This document shows positions 1 to 8,296 of a stretch of 64,000 nucleotides of DNA, piece after piece. The first letter of the stretch is position 1; each line of letters starts with the position of its first letter. Source of the stretch: CAWUFC02 sp963921335 (lineage in GTDB: Bacteria; Pseudomonadota; Gammaproteobacteria; Pseudomonadales; Halieaceae); contig CAWUFC020000001.1 of assembly GCA_963921335.3 (NCBI GenBank), forward strand, positions 1,116,001-1,180,000. The letters are read 5' to 3'. The position numbers were made by a program, and so were the translations under genes. The notes under the pieces were generated by a model. That model was given only the letters and a program-made list of their open reading frames with translations. It had not been told where the DNA came from and made no database searches.

Positions 1-1452
1 CTGTCTGGTCAGGTGCAGTCGCACCTGATTGGTGAAGACGCTTTTCAGGAAACTGACATGGTGGGCATCTCTCGCCCGATCGTGAAGCACAGCTTTCTGG
101 TTAAAAAAGCGGAAGATATTCCCCTGGCGATCAAGAAGGCCTTCCACATTGCGGCAACTGGTCGTCCGGGCCCGGTGGTGATTGATATTCCCAAGGACAT
201 TACCCGCCCCGACGAAAAATTCGAGTATCACTACCCGGATGCGGTGCGGCTGCGTTCATACAATCCGTCCCAGAAGGGGCACGCTGGCCAGATCAAAAAA
301 GCGGTGAAGCTGTTGCTGTCTGCACGCAAGCCCATCATTTACACCGGCGGTGGTGTCATTCAGGGTGAGGGCAGTGATTTGCTGCGGGAGCTCGCCCAAC
401 TGCTGAACTATCCGGTGACCAATACGCTCATGGGTCTTGGCGCCTACCCCGCAACCGATCGGCAGTTTCTCGGGATGTTGGGCATGCACGGCTTCTACGA
501 AGCCAATATGGCCATGCACCACTCTGATGTGATTTTGGCGATCGGCGCACGCTTTGATGACCGGGTGACCAATACCCTGGACAAGTTCTGCCCCGGTGCC
601 CAGATCATTCATATTGATGTCGATCCCACCAGTATCTCCAAGACCATCTCGGCGGACATACCTATTGTGGGACCCGTGCAGTCGGTACTGACCGATATGA
701 TCAGCCTTGTCCGCCAGGCCCAGGAAAAAGATGCCAGCCTGCCCAACTCGGCCGCGCTGGATAGTTGGTGGCAACAGATTGATGGCTGGCGTGCCTCTCA
801 CGGCCTGTGGACGGCACCGCGTTACACGGTGGGTGACCAAATCATGCCGCAGCAGGTGATCGAATCCCTCTACCGCGCCACCCATGGTGAGGCCTATGTG
901 ACCTCGGATGTAGGGCAGCACCAGATGTTTGCGGCCCAGTACTACCGCTTTGATGAGCCCCGCCGTTGGATCAACTCCGGAGGCCTGGGCACCATGGGCT
1001 TTGGCCTGCCTTCTGCCATGGGCGTGAAGCTGGCCTTCCCCGATTCAGATGTGGCCTGTGTCACAGGCGAGGGCAGTATCCAGATGAACATTCAGGAGCT
1101 GTCTACCTGTACCCAGTACAACATTCCGGTGAAGATCATCAATCTGCACAACGGTTATCTTGGCATGGTGAAGCAATGGCAGGACATGCAGTATGAAGGC
1201 CGCCACTCCGAAAGTACCTACGAGAACTCGCTGCCTGATTTTGTAGCGCTGACCGAGGCTTATGGCCACGTGGGTATGCGGGTTGAGAGCCTGGATGAGT
1301 TGGACGCCAAGATGGAAGAAGCCTTTGCCATGAAGGACAAGCTGGTGTTCATGGACATCATGATTGACCCGACTGAGCACGTGTATCCCATGCAGATAGC
1401 ACCGAACGGCTCAATGGCCGATATGTGGCTGAGCAAAACGGAGAGGACATAA
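1..1452 (+). CDS. ilvI: Acetolactate synthase large subunit, 5'-truncated by window edge
   Basis: This is the catalytic subunit of acetohydroxyacid synthase. It condenses two pyruvates, or pyruvate plus 2-oxobutyrate, in the first common step of valine, leucine and isoleucine synthesis. The reading frame is open at base 1, so the N-terminus lies outside the window and 483 residues are visible. The visible part begins inside the N-terminal thiamine-diphosphate domain (GEDAFQE, then VVIDIPKD). It continues through the central domain to the C-terminal cofactor site, where TGEGSIQMN and LHNGYLGMVKQWQ form the Mg/ThDP-binding segment. The Asp of the textbook GDG motif is Glu here, a conservative change. 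One base separates its stop from ilvH, so the subunits are translated together. IlvI is chosen over the IlvB or IlvG isozymes because of the ilvH and ilvC neighbours. Confidence 0.96.
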   Translation: MSGQVQSHLIGEDAFQETDMVGISRPIVKHSFLVKKAEDIPLAIKKAFHIAATGRPGPVVIDIPKDITRPDEKFEYHYPDAVRLRSYNPSQKGHAGQIKKAVKLLLSARKPIIYTGGGVIQGEGSDLLRELAQLLNYPVTNTLMGLGAYPATDRQFLGMLGMHGFYEANMAMHHSDVILAIGARFDDRVTNTLDKFCPGAQIIHIDVDPTSISKTISADIPIVGPVQSVLTDMISLVRQAQEKDASLPNSAALDSWWQQIDGWRASHGLWTAPRYTVGDQIMPQQVIESLYRATHGEAYVTSDVGQHQMFAAQYYRFDEPRRWINSGGLGTMGFGLPSAMGVKLAFPDSDVACVTGEGSIQMNIQELSTCTQYNIPVKIINLHNGYLGMVKQWQDMQYEGRHSESTYENSLPDFVALTEAYGHVGMRVESLDELDAKMEEAFAMKDKLVFMDIMIDPTEHVYPMQIAPNGSMADMWLSKTERT

Positions 1453-1453
1453 G

Positions 1454-1945
1454 ATGAGACGCATACTTTCTGTTCTTATGGAAAACGAGCCCGGCGCCTT
1501 GTCCCGGGTGGTGGGTCTGTTTTCTCAACGCGGTTACAACATCGAAACCCTCAATGTAGCGCCGACTGATGACATATCCCTGTCGCGGCTGACCATGACC
1601 ACCGAGGGTGACGACAAACACATTGAGCAGATCACCAAGCAGCTGAACAAGCTGGTGGATGTGGTGAAGCTGGTGGACTTGAGCGAGGGCGCTCATATTG
1701 AGCGCGACCTGATGTTGATCAAGGTGCGTGCCCAGGGTGCGGATCGTGCCGAGATCAAACGCTGCACGGACATTTTCCGCGGGCAGATCGTGGATGTGGG
1801 TCCCTCTGTATACACCATCATGCTGTCAGGCACCGCAGACAAGCTGGATTCCTTCGTGGATGCCATGGGCGATGCCCAGATTCTGGAAGTGGTGCGGTCC
1901 GGTATTGTGGGTATTTCCCGCGGCGAGAAAACGCTTAGTCTGTAA
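1454..1945 (+). CDS. ilvH: Acetolactate synthase small (regulatory) subunit
   Basis: This is the regulatory partner of IlvI and confers valine feedback inhibition on the holoenzyme. The 163 residues match the normal family length. An N-terminal ACT domain (about residues 3-77) opens with ILSVLMENEPGALSRVVGLF and includes the typical RGYNIETLNV segment. A C-terminal domain follows, with ERDLMLIKV and GPSVYTIMLSGTADKLDSF. The start ATG lies one base after the ilvI stop, behind the GGAGAGGA-like purine stretch at the end of ilvI. A strong hairpin terminator follows 15 bases after the stop, closing the ilvIH transcript. Confidence 0.97.
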   Translation: MRRILSVLMENEPGALSRVVGLFSQRGYNIETLNVAPTDDISLSRLTMTTEGDDKHIEQITKQLNKLVDVVKLVDLSEGAHIERDLMLIKVRAQGADRAEIKRCTDIFRGQIVDVGPSVYTIMLSGTADKLDSFVDAMGDAQILEVVRSGIVGISRGEKTLSL

Positions 1946-1960
1946 CTTCTGCGGTAGTAC

Positions 1961-1989
1961 AAAAAAGGAGCCAATAGGCTCCCTTTTTT
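1961..1989. terminator. Bidirectional rho-independent terminator between ilvH and ilvC
   Basis: A stem of GGAGCC and GGCTCC with a 4-base loop (AATA) is flanked by a run of A on the left and a run of T on the right. It therefore works as an intrinsic terminator on both strands. It sits between the convergent ends of ilvH (plus) and ilvC (minus). Confidence 0.9.
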
Positions 1990-2033
1990 GTCTGCTTAGG
2001 AATACTGAGGTAGGTGATTGTCGTCAGATCGAG

Positions 2034-2094
2034 GCGTGTGGAAAATTTGGCGCGCTGTGTATACGAGCATACATGAGCACCAAATTTTTCACGC
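2034..2094. repeat. Long imperfect inverted repeat with GTGTAT/ATACAT core (copy A)
   Basis: The left arm runs from GCGTG through AAAATTTGG to CTGTGTAT. It pairs imperfectly with the right arm ATACATGAG...CCAAATTTTT...CACGC around a loop of about 6 bases. The core (GTGTAT, short loop, ATACA) recurs in the tRNA-Ile/tRNA-Ala spacer at 10398-10433. It lies 28 bases beyond the ilvC stop, so it may act as a transcript 3' end or as a dispersed intergenic element. Confidence 0.6.
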
Positions 2095-2121
2095 AACGAT
2101 GAGCTGGCGGCAAGAAGCTCC

Positions 2122-3594
2122 TCAGACGATGGCTTTCATTGCGGTCATGTAACCGCGCAGCTCTGTTCCCACAACTTCGACCGGGTGGTTGCGGATTGCG
2201 GCGTTGATTGCAATCAGCTCCTGGTTATCGACGCCGTTATCAGCGCCCATACCGCGGCCGATCACGTCGGTGTCGATTTTGGTCATGAAGTCAGCCAGCA
2301 GTGGGCGACAGGCATGATCAAACAGGTAGCAACCGTACTCCGCCGTGTCGGAGATCACCACGTTCATCTCGTACAGCTTCTTGCGAGCGATGGTGTTGGC
2401 AATCAGCGGGGTTTCGTGCAGTGACTCGTAGTAAGCAGACTCTTCCTTAATGCCAGCCTCTACCATCACTTCAAAGGCCAGTTCCACACCGGCTTTACAC
2501 ATGGCTACCAGCAGAATGCCGTGATCGTAGTATTCCTGCTCAGGAATTTCCTGGCTGGTGTTCTCAGCTTTCTCAAACGCGGTGTCCTGGGTAGCGGCAC
2601 GCCAGCCCAGCAGATTTGCATCGTCATTGGCCCAGTCTTCCATCATCGTCTTGGAGAAGTGGCCGGACATGATGTCGTCCTGGTGCTTCTCGTACAGGGG
2701 GCGCATGATGTCCTTCAGTTCTTCCGCCAGGTAATAGGCGCGAACCTTGGCCGGGTTGGACAGGCGATCCATCATGTTGGTGATGCCGCCGTGCTTGAGG
2801 CCTTCAGTCACTGTCTCCCAGCCATATTGAATGAGCTTGGAGGCATAGCCGGGCTCAATGCCTTTCTCGACCATCTTGTCGAAGCTGAGGATGGCACCAG
2901 TTTGCAGCATGCCGCAGAGGATGGTCTGTTCGCCCATCAAGTCAGACTTTACTTCTGCAATCGGAGAGGACTCCAGTACGCCGGCGCGGTCGCCGCCAGT
3001 GCCGGAGGCCAGCGCCTTGGCGATATCCATGCCTTCACCTTTGGGATCGTTCTCGCGGTGCACCGCAATCAGGGTGGGTACGCCAAAGCCGCGCTTGTAC
3101 TCCTCGCGCACTTCGGTGCCGGGGCACTTCGGGCACATCATCACAACGGTGATGTCCTTTCGGATCTGCATGCCTTCTTCAACCAGGTTAAAACCGTGGG
3201 CATAGTCCAGACAGGCGCCTTCTTTCATCAGCGGCATGACAGCCTCAACCACGCTGGTGTGTTGCTTGTCCGGAGTCAGGTTCATCACCACGTCAGCAGT
3301 GGGGATCAGCTCTTCGTAAGTGCCAACAGTGAAGCCATTCTCGCTGGCGTTCTGCCATGACTGACGCTTCTCTGAGATGGCGCTGTCGCGCAGGGCATAG
3401 CTGACATCCAGGCCACTGTCGCGCAGGTTCAGGCCCTGGTTCAGACCCTGGGCGCCGCAGCCGACTATCACGATCTTTTTGCCTTTCAGATAGTTACAGC
3501 CATCGGCAAACTCTTCCTGGCCCATGAAGCGGCATTTGCCCAGCTCTTCCAGCTGCAGGCGCAGCGGCAAAGTGTTGAAATAATTCTGTCCCAT
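2122..3594 (-). CDS. ilvC: Ketol-acid reductoisomerase, class II (long form)
   Basis: It isomerises and reduces acetolactate or acetohydroxybutyrate with NADPH and Mg2+, the second common step of branched-chain amino acid synthesis. The 490-residue length and the sequence (NYFNTLPLRLQLEELGKCRFM start, duplicated C-terminal domain) mark the long class II enzyme found in enterics rather than the roughly 330-residue class I form. The nucleotide-binding loop is GCGAQGLNQGLNLRDSGLD near residues 45-65, and CPKCPGTEVREEYKRGFGVP follows. The frame is open to 3708, but the ATG at 3594 matches the family N-terminus and has an AGGAG site 6-10 bases upstream. It is divergent from ilvY, as in Escherichia coli, where IlvY activates ilvC when acetolactate accumulates. 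Confidence 0.97.
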   Translation of the reverse strand: MGQNYFNTLPLRLQLEELGKCRFMGQEEFADGCNYLKGKKIVIVGCGAQGLNQGLNLRDSGLDVSYALRDSAISEKRQSWQNASENGFTVGTYEELIPTADVVMNLTPDKQHTSVVEAVMPLMKEGACLDYAHGFNLVEEGMQIRKDITVVMMCPKCPGTEVREEYKRGFGVPTLIAVHRENDPKGEGMDIAKALASGTGGDRAGVLESSPIAEVKSDLMGEQTILCGMLQTGAILSFDKMVEKGIEPGYASKLIQYGWETVTEGLKHGGITNMMDRLSNPAKVRAYYLAEELKDIMRPLYEKHQDDIMSGHFSKTMMEDWANDDANLLGWRAATQDTAFEKAENTSQEIPEQEYYDHGILLVAMCKAGVELAFEVMVEAGIKEESAYYESLHETPLIANTIARKKLYEMNVVISDTAEYGCYLFDHACRPLLADFMTKIDTDVIGRGMGADNGVDNQELIAINAAIRNHPVEVVGTELRGYMTAMKAIV

Positions 3595-3691
3595 CGGGGT
3601 TCTCCTGCTGTATTCAGCGTTGGGGTCATCAAAAGGGCGGCCACAATACCTGAGATTCTGATTTGCGTAAAACGAAATAAAATAAATACAG

Positions 3692-3710
3692 TATTGCGAT
3701 ATGTGCAATA
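3692..3710. promoter_or_regulatory. Candidate IlvY operator between ilvC and ilvY
   Basis: This is a perfect inverted repeat TATTGC-N7-GCAATA in the divergent ilvY-ilvC spacer. It fits the LysR-type operator pattern (T-N11-A with ATTGC half-sites). It overlaps the probable ilvY promoter, as expected for an autoregulated LysR gene. The assignment rests on position and symmetry, not on footprint data. Confidence 0.6.
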
Positions 3711-3714
3711 TAAT
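3709..3714 (+). promoter_or_regulatory. Probable ilvY -10 box (TATAAT)
   Basis: A consensus TATAAT ends six bases before the ilvY ATG at 3721. A start site 6-7 bases downstream would fall on the ATG itself, implying a leaderless or nearly leaderless transcript. No clear -35 is seen, consistent with an activator-shaped promoter. Confidence 0.45.
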
Positions 3715-3720
3715 CCACGG

Positions 3721-4611
3721 ATGGATATTCGTAGCCTCCAGCTATTTCTGTCACTGGCAGACAGTCTCAGTTTCAGCCGTACAGCTGAGCAGCGACACTT
3801 GAGTCTATCTGCCGTTAGCCGTGGTTTGCAGCGGCTGGAAGACGAGCTGGGTCAGCGGCTGTTTGAGCGCGACAAACGCACGGTGCGGCTGACTCGTGCC
3901 GGGGAGCAATTTCTGGCCTATGCCCAGCGCGCCGTCTCGGATTGGGAGCAGTTGCTGGGTGATTTTCAGCCTGACCCGGATCATCTTCGTGGTGAAGTGC
4001 GTATCTATTGTTCGGTGACGGCCAGTTACAGCGTGTTGGCACCCATTCTTGAGCAATTTCGGTCCCGGTATCCCGGTATCGAGATACAGCTGCATACTGG
4101 CGATCAGGCGGATGCGATCAGCCGTGTACATACCGGTAGCGATGACATTTCAGTGGCTGCTTACCCTGATGATCTGCCGGGGTCGCTTGAGTTCCTGGTA
4201 CTGCAGCAATCGCCATTGCGCTTCATCGCACCTGGGTTTGTGTGCGCGGTGCAGGAGCAGGTGAGTGGCGACGAGATACCCTGGCACGAGGTGCCTTTTG
4301 TAGTTGCCGAGCGCGGGCTCAGCCGTCAGCGATTGGATTAGTGGTTTTCGCAGCGCAAACAGAGACCCCGCATTTACGCTCAGGTAGCCGGACACGAGGC
4401 GATTGCGGCCATGGTAGCTCTCGGGCTGGGGGTGGGATTGGTGCCTGAGCTGGTGCTGGACAACAGCACGCTGCGAGAGCAGTTGCAGGTATTGCCCGCC
4501 GAGCCCGACCTGGGGCCCTTTCCGGTGGGTTTGTGCGCACCACGCCAGCGCCTGGATAATCCATACGTGGCCGCGTTCTGGCAAGTCGCCCGCAACGCAT
4601 ATGCCTCCTGA
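3721..4611 (+). pseudogene. ilvY: LysR-type regulator IlvY, interrupted by in-frame TAG
   Basis: This is the regulator expected to control ilvC. The N-terminal winged helix-turn-helix (MDIRSLQLFLSLADSLSFSRTAE...) and the inducer-binding domain (IYCSVTASYSVLAPILEQF) align with E. coli IlvY from memory. A TAG at 4339-4341 ends the frame after 206 codons. The same frame then continues without a break (WFSQRKQRPRIYAQVAGHEAIAAMVALGLG...) to a TGA at 4609-4611, completing a normal-length protein of about 296 residues. A single substitution (for example CAG or TTG to TAG) explains this. The product as read lacks roughly the last third of the effector domain. Possible explanations are a real null mutation, amber suppression, or a base-call error. 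TAG clearly serves as a true stop elsewhere in the window. Confidence 0.85.
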
Positions 4612-4628
4612 TTTGCTATCATTCGCGC

Positions 4629-5465
4629 ATGACAGATAACAACGAACACGAACTTCTCAAGAGTGCCAACCTGGATCTGCTGGTTGACGAGCACGAGGAA
4701 GAGGTTTCCGAAAACGGTCAAACTGTGCGGCGACAGGGTGTTTACCTGCTGCCTAACCTGTTCACCACCGGCGCCATGTTTTGCGGCTTTTACGCCATTG
4801 TCGCAGCAATTCGCGGTGACTTTGAGCCAGCCGCTATCGCCATCTTTGCCGCGATGTTTTTTGATGGGCTGGATGGCCGTGTTGCCCGCCTGACCAATAC
4901 GACGAGCAAGTTTGGGGAAGAATATGACAGCCTGTCTGACATGGTGTCATTTGGGGTGGCGCCGGCACTGGTGGTATTCAGTTGGGGACTGGGAGACCTG
5001 GGCAAATTTGGCTGGTCCATGGCGTTTATCTTTGTCGCCTGTGCGGCACTCCGGCTGGCGCGGTTTAATGCTCAGATAGAAGTAGCAGATAAAGGCTGGT
5101 TTACCGGTCTGGCCAGCCCGCCCGCGGCAGCGGCGATCGCAGCCACGGTTTGGGTGGCTCATGACTATGGCATTGTGGGCGAATCCATACCCATGGAATT
5201 GTCGATTGCGGTGGCACTGCTGACTGGCATCATTGGCATTCTGATGATTGTCAACGTGCCGTACTATAGTTTTAAAAACCTCCATGCAAACAGGCGGGTG
5301 CCATTTGCCTCCATGATTTTGTTTGTTCTGGTGATTAGCGCGGTGACCGTTGACCCGCCATTGGTATTGCTGTCCTGCGCGTTGACCTACGCGGTGTCTG
5401 GGCCACTGACACTGTTGTTTCGGGGTCGCGCAAGCGACTCTGGGGATGCATCAGAGGCCGACTGA
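4629..5465 (+). CDS. pssA: CDP-diacylglycerol-serine O-phosphatidyltransferase
   Basis: It makes phosphatidylserine from CDP-diacylglycerol and serine, the precursor of phosphatidylethanolamine, in the inner membrane. The complete CDP-alcohol phosphatidyltransferase signature D-x2-D-G-x2-A-R-x8-G-x3-D-x3-D is present at residues 79-104 (DGLDGRVAR...GEEYDSLSD). This makes it the integral-membrane type, not the phospholipase-D-like PssA of E. coli. Six or more hydrophobic segments follow from about residue 40 (LPNLFTTGAMFCGFYAIVAA onward). The first 35 residues are acidic and cytosolic. pssA downstream of ilvC/ilvY matches the Pseudomonas gene order. Confidence 0.93.
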   Translation: MTDNNEHELLKSANLDLLVDEHEEEVSENGQTVRRQGVYLLPNLFTTGAMFCGFYAIVAAIRGDFEPAAIAIFAAMFFDGLDGRVARLTNTTSKFGEEYDSLSDMVSFGVAPALVVFSWGLGDLGKFGWSMAFIFVACAALRLARFNAQIEVADKGWFTGLASPPAAAAIAATVWVAHDYGIVGESIPMELSIAVALLTGIIGILMIVNVPYYSFKNLHANRRVPFASMILFVLVISAVTVDPPLVLLSCALTYAVSGPLTLLFRGRASDSGDASEAD

Positions 5466-5494
5466 TCTGAGGAACTTTCTTCGGGCGTATCATC

Positions 5495-5512
5495 TAAGTG
5501 TTAAGACACTTA
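5495..5512. promoter_or_regulatory. Inverted repeat upstream of msrPQ
   Basis: A perfect palindrome TAAGTGT-TAAG-ACACTTA lies 13 bases before the msrP start. A possible -10 (TATCAT, 5488-5493) sits just in front of it, so a protein bound here could block transcription. The cognate regulator is not identified. Confidence 0.4.
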
Positions 5513-5525
5513 AGGTACTGCGAGC

Positions 5526-6491
5526 ATGCTGATTAAACGCCCTGACGATATTCCCTCCTCTGAAATCACCAGTGAATCTGCCTGGCTGAAGCGTAGGCAA
5601 TTTATTGGTGGCAGCGCTGCCATGGCACTGATGCCAGCATTGGGCCGTGCCAAAGCAACTGGCGCACCGCTCGACTATCTGTCCGCGGGTGACAATCCGT
5701 TGCCAGGTAGCACGACCAATGAGGCGCTGACGCCTTATGAAGACGTGACGGTGTACAACAACTTTTACGAGTTTGGTACCGGCAAAGGTGACCCCGCCAA
5801 ATATGCCCATGAGATGTCCGTTGATCCCTGGTCGCTGGTTGTGGATGGTGAGGTCGAGAAGCCGGGGAAGTTAAACCTTGAAGATATTCAGGCTGGCTTT
5901 GATCTCGAAGAGCGTATCTACAGGTTGCGGTGTGTCGAGGCCTGGTCGATGGTGGTGCCCTGGGTGGGCTATTCACTGGCTGATTTACTGAAGCGCTTTC
6001 AGCCCACGTCAAAAGCTCGCTATGTGCAGTTCTATACCCTGCACGATCCCAAGCAGATGCGTGGACAGCGCTCTTTCAGTAGCAGTATCGACTGGCCCTA
6101 TGTAGAAGGGCTGCGTATGGACGAGGCCATGCACCCGCTGACCATGATGGCGGTGGGTGTTTATGGCAAGGTCATGCCCAATCAAAACGGTGCCCCGATT
6201 CGTCTGGTAGTGCCTTGGAAATACGGTTTCAAATCAATCAAATCGATTGTGCGTATTCGCTTCACTGAGAAGCGACCCCGCACTACCTGGGAATTCTTGG
6301 CGCCTCATGAGTATGGGTTCTATGCCAATGTGAATCCGCAAGTAGATCATCCGCGCTGGAGCCAGAAAACCGAGCGCCGCCTGCCCTCTACTTTCTTCAC
6401 ACCTAACCGAATCGATACGCAGATGTTCAATGGTTATGGCGAGCAGGTCGCCCAGTTGTACAAGGGCATGGATTTGCGTCGCAATTACTAG
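5526..6491 (+). CDS. msrP: Protein-methionine-sulfoxide reductase, molybdopterin catalytic subunit
   Basis: This periplasmic molybdoenzyme reduces methionine sulfoxide in oxidised envelope proteins with electrons from MsrQ. The N-terminus has a twin-arginine export signal with RRQFIGG at residues 23-29, followed by a hydrophobic stretch ending near AKA (residue 44). The molybdenum-ligating Cys is C136 in RLRCVEAWSM, a signature of the MsrP (YedY) family. The 321-residue length is normal. It ends in TAG, and msrQ begins immediately after in the same frame, so the two are co-transcribed. Confidence 0.95.
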   Translation: MLIKRPDDIPSSEITSESAWLKRRQFIGGSAAMALMPALGRAKATGAPLDYLSAGDNPLPGSTTNEALTPYEDVTVYNNFYEFGTGKGDPAKYAHEMSVDPWSLVVDGEVEKPGKLNLEDIQAGFDLEERIYRLRCVEAWSMVVPWVGYSLADLLKRFQPTSKARYVQFYTLHDPKQMRGQRSFSSSIDWPYVEGLRMDEAMHPLTMMAVGVYGKVMPNQNGAPIRLVVPWKYGFKSIKSIVRIRFTEKRPRTTWEFLAPHEYGFYANVNPQVDHPRWSQKTERRLPSTFFTPNRIDTQMFNGYGEQVAQLYKGMDLRRNY

Positions 6492-6494
6492 TTG

Positions 6495-7067
6495 ATGACC
6501 CACCCTGCAATTAAGCCCGCGGTTTTTCTGCTCTGCCTGCTGCCCTTTGCGATGTTGTTTTTGGGCGCATTACAGGGTGAGCTCGGGCCTGACCCGGCAG
6601 AACACATCATGCATGTCACTGGCGAGTGGGGTGGTCGTATTCTGATTCTGACCCTGCTGATCACACCGCTGCGCCAGCGCTGGGGTGTGCTTATTCGATT
6701 GCGACGCATGCTTGGCCTGTTTGTGTTCTTTTATGCCTGTTTGCATCTATTGACCTATGGGCATTTTTTCCTCGGTTGGGAGCTGGGTCGCCTGGCTGAA
6801 GAGCTGATTGAACGCCCCTATATCACTGTCGGCTTCTCCGCCTGGCTTCTTATGTTGCCCCTGGCGGTTACCTCGACCAATGCCTGGCAGCGCCGTCTGC
6901 GCAAACGCTGGCAGCAACTGCATACCTTGATCTACCCCGCGGCCCTGCTGTTTGCTGTGCACGTGGCCTGGTTGTCCCGCTCGGATTTTGGCCAGGCACT
7001 TTTCTTCGGCCTATGTGTCGCTGGTTTGTTAGGCTGGCGAGTCTGGCGGGTGAGAGCTGCACCTTAA
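6495..7067 (+). CDS. msrQ: Protein-methionine-sulfoxide reductase, heme-binding membrane subunit
   Basis: This is a multi-spanning b-heme membrane protein of the ferric-reductase-like family that passes electrons to MsrP. The 190 residues contain about five or six hydrophobic segments (PAVFLLCLLPFAMLFLGAL, ILILTLLITPL, LGLFVFFYACLHLLTY, FSAWLLMLPLAVTS, LIYPAALLFAVHVAWL). Conserved His residues lie in ACLHLLTYGH, LHTLIYP and VHVAW. A TTG at 6492 directly after the msrP TAG is also in frame, but the ATG at 6495 gives the usual N-terminus. Confidence 0.93.
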   Translation: MTHPAIKPAVFLLCLLPFAMLFLGALQGELGPDPAEHIMHVTGEWGGRILILTLLITPLRQRWGVLIRLRRMLGLFVFFYACLHLLTYGHFFLGWELGRLAEELIERPYITVGFSAWLLMLPLAVTSTNAWQRRLRKRWQQLHTLIYPAALLFAVHVAWLSRSDFGQALFFGLCVAGLLGWRVWRVRAAP

Positions 7068-7085
7068 TCGTGCTATGTTCGCCCC

Positions 7086-8123
7086 ATGGCGAAATTCAGC
7101 TGGCCCTGGCAACAGGCCGAATCCAATTCATCATTTGATACCCGAGCTTTTGTAGCGCAGGCCTATGAGCTGGTGTTGCAGCGTGAGCCGGATGAGTCTG
7201 GGCTGAACGATTATGTCGCTCGTCTTGAATCCGGTGAGCTGGATGTTGCGGCACTGCTGACAGAGATGGGGAGTAGCGCAGAGCGTCAGCGACTGCTGGC
7301 GGGCTTTGATATCGAGGCCAGCGAGGAAATGCAATGGTATCGCTCCCAGCGTGACGAGTCGCTGGAGTCGAAATTGCGCAGTGGCGGCCAGCTGGGCGCC
7401 GGCCGCTTTGCTGAAGTATATAAAGAAGTGTTTGAGTCGGGGCGTGAGCTGATTGTAGGGCAGGCGGATTATGCGCCGCTGCATCGCGCTCGCTTTGAGG
7501 AGCTGTTTGATGCTGTAGCAGCCTTGCTGGCCGATAACGCGCAAGGGCGACTATTGGAGTTTGGGGTATCCGAGTTTTCTGGCTTCTATAAAAGGCTTTG
7601 GCCTGCCCTGCATTTGGAGCTGAGTGACCGCCCGACGCCAGCCGATTACCCGGGTTTTAATCGTGAGCGTAGTCTGGCCCTGTCAGGCGCTGCCGAGTTT
7701 TATAGCTGTGACCTGCAAAGCCCCTCGACCTTGGCTGGCCCGCCCGGTGACTATGATGTGATTGTGTGCGCAGAAGTGCTGGAACATCTTTTGGTCGATC
7801 CGGGTGACTTGTTGGGCGCCATGATCAGTTTGCTAGCGGATGATGGTGTGCTGTACCTGACCACACCGAACTTCTTTAGCCGCCGACATCGCCAGCAGTT
7901 CGCCCAGTTTGAGAATCCTCAGGAGCTGTATCCGACCGGGGATGGCAATTGGGATGCTCATCACCACCATCGCGAGTACGGTGCGCTGGAGTTACTTCGC
8001 CAGGTGCGAGAAAAAGGCTGGCGCTGTCGCAGCTTCCACTATTCATCATGTTGGGACCCTGAGGGCGCTGATCAGTGGCCGGAATGGGAGCTTGGCAATC
8101 TGGTTTTTGCCCTGTCTCGTTGA
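7086..8123 (+). CDS. DUF4214-domain SAM-dependent methyltransferase
   Basis: This is a 345-residue protein with two parts. Residues about 20-70 match the DUF4214 pattern (AYELVLQREPDESGLNDYVARLESGE), a short helical repeat often found in surface-associated and glycan-modifying proteins. From about residue 150 a class I methyltransferase fold follows, with a glycine-rich SAM loop (LLEFGVSEFSGF), CAEVLEHL as motif II, and LYLTTPNFFSRR. The HHHHREY stretch near residue 283 resembles methyltransferases acting on sugars. The substrate is not known. It is transcribed toward the rrn operon and has no obvious terminator after it. Confidence 0.75.
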   Translation: MAKFSWPWQQAESNSSFDTRAFVAQAYELVLQREPDESGLNDYVARLESGELDVAALLTEMGSSAERQRLLAGFDIEASEEMQWYRSQRDESLESKLRSGGQLGAGRFAEVYKEVFESGRELIVGQADYAPLHRARFEELFDAVAALLADNAQGRLLEFGVSEFSGFYKRLWPALHLELSDRPTPADYPGFNRERSLALSGAAEFYSCDLQSPSTLAGPPGDYDVIVCAEVLEHLLVDPGDLLGAMISLLADDGVLYLTTPNFFSRRHRQQFAQFENPQELYPTGDGNWDAHHHHREYGALELLRQVREKGWRCRSFHYSSCWDPEGADQWPEWELGNLVFALSR

Positions 8124-8183
8124 TCGTTTTTCGGGCGTTTTTGGCGCTGGTAATAAAAACATGTATTTTTCTCAGAAAAGCCC

Positions 8184-8211
8184 TTGCGGGGGCGTCCCAA
8201 CTGCGTATAAT
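8184..8211 (+). promoter_or_regulatory. rRNA operon promoter
   Basis: TTGCGG (8184-8189) and a perfect TATAAT (8206-8211) are separated by 16 bases. A G+C-rich discriminator (GCGCCGCTC) follows, the hallmark of stringently and growth-rate controlled rRNA promoters. The AT-rich sequence upstream fits an UP element. Confidence 0.8.
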
Positions 8212-8296
8212 GCGCCGCTCGGTTCGGGGGGTTGCCCCGGTAAAGAGTGAAGCAAAGTGCTGAAATCTTTACTTGGCAAGGTCGCAACGAACCCTT

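Noticed and set aside
2521..3360. Long plus-strand frame of 279 codons opposite ilvC
   Set aside because: It is a mirror of the strongly conserved ilvC frame and has no family resemblance or ribosome-binding site.
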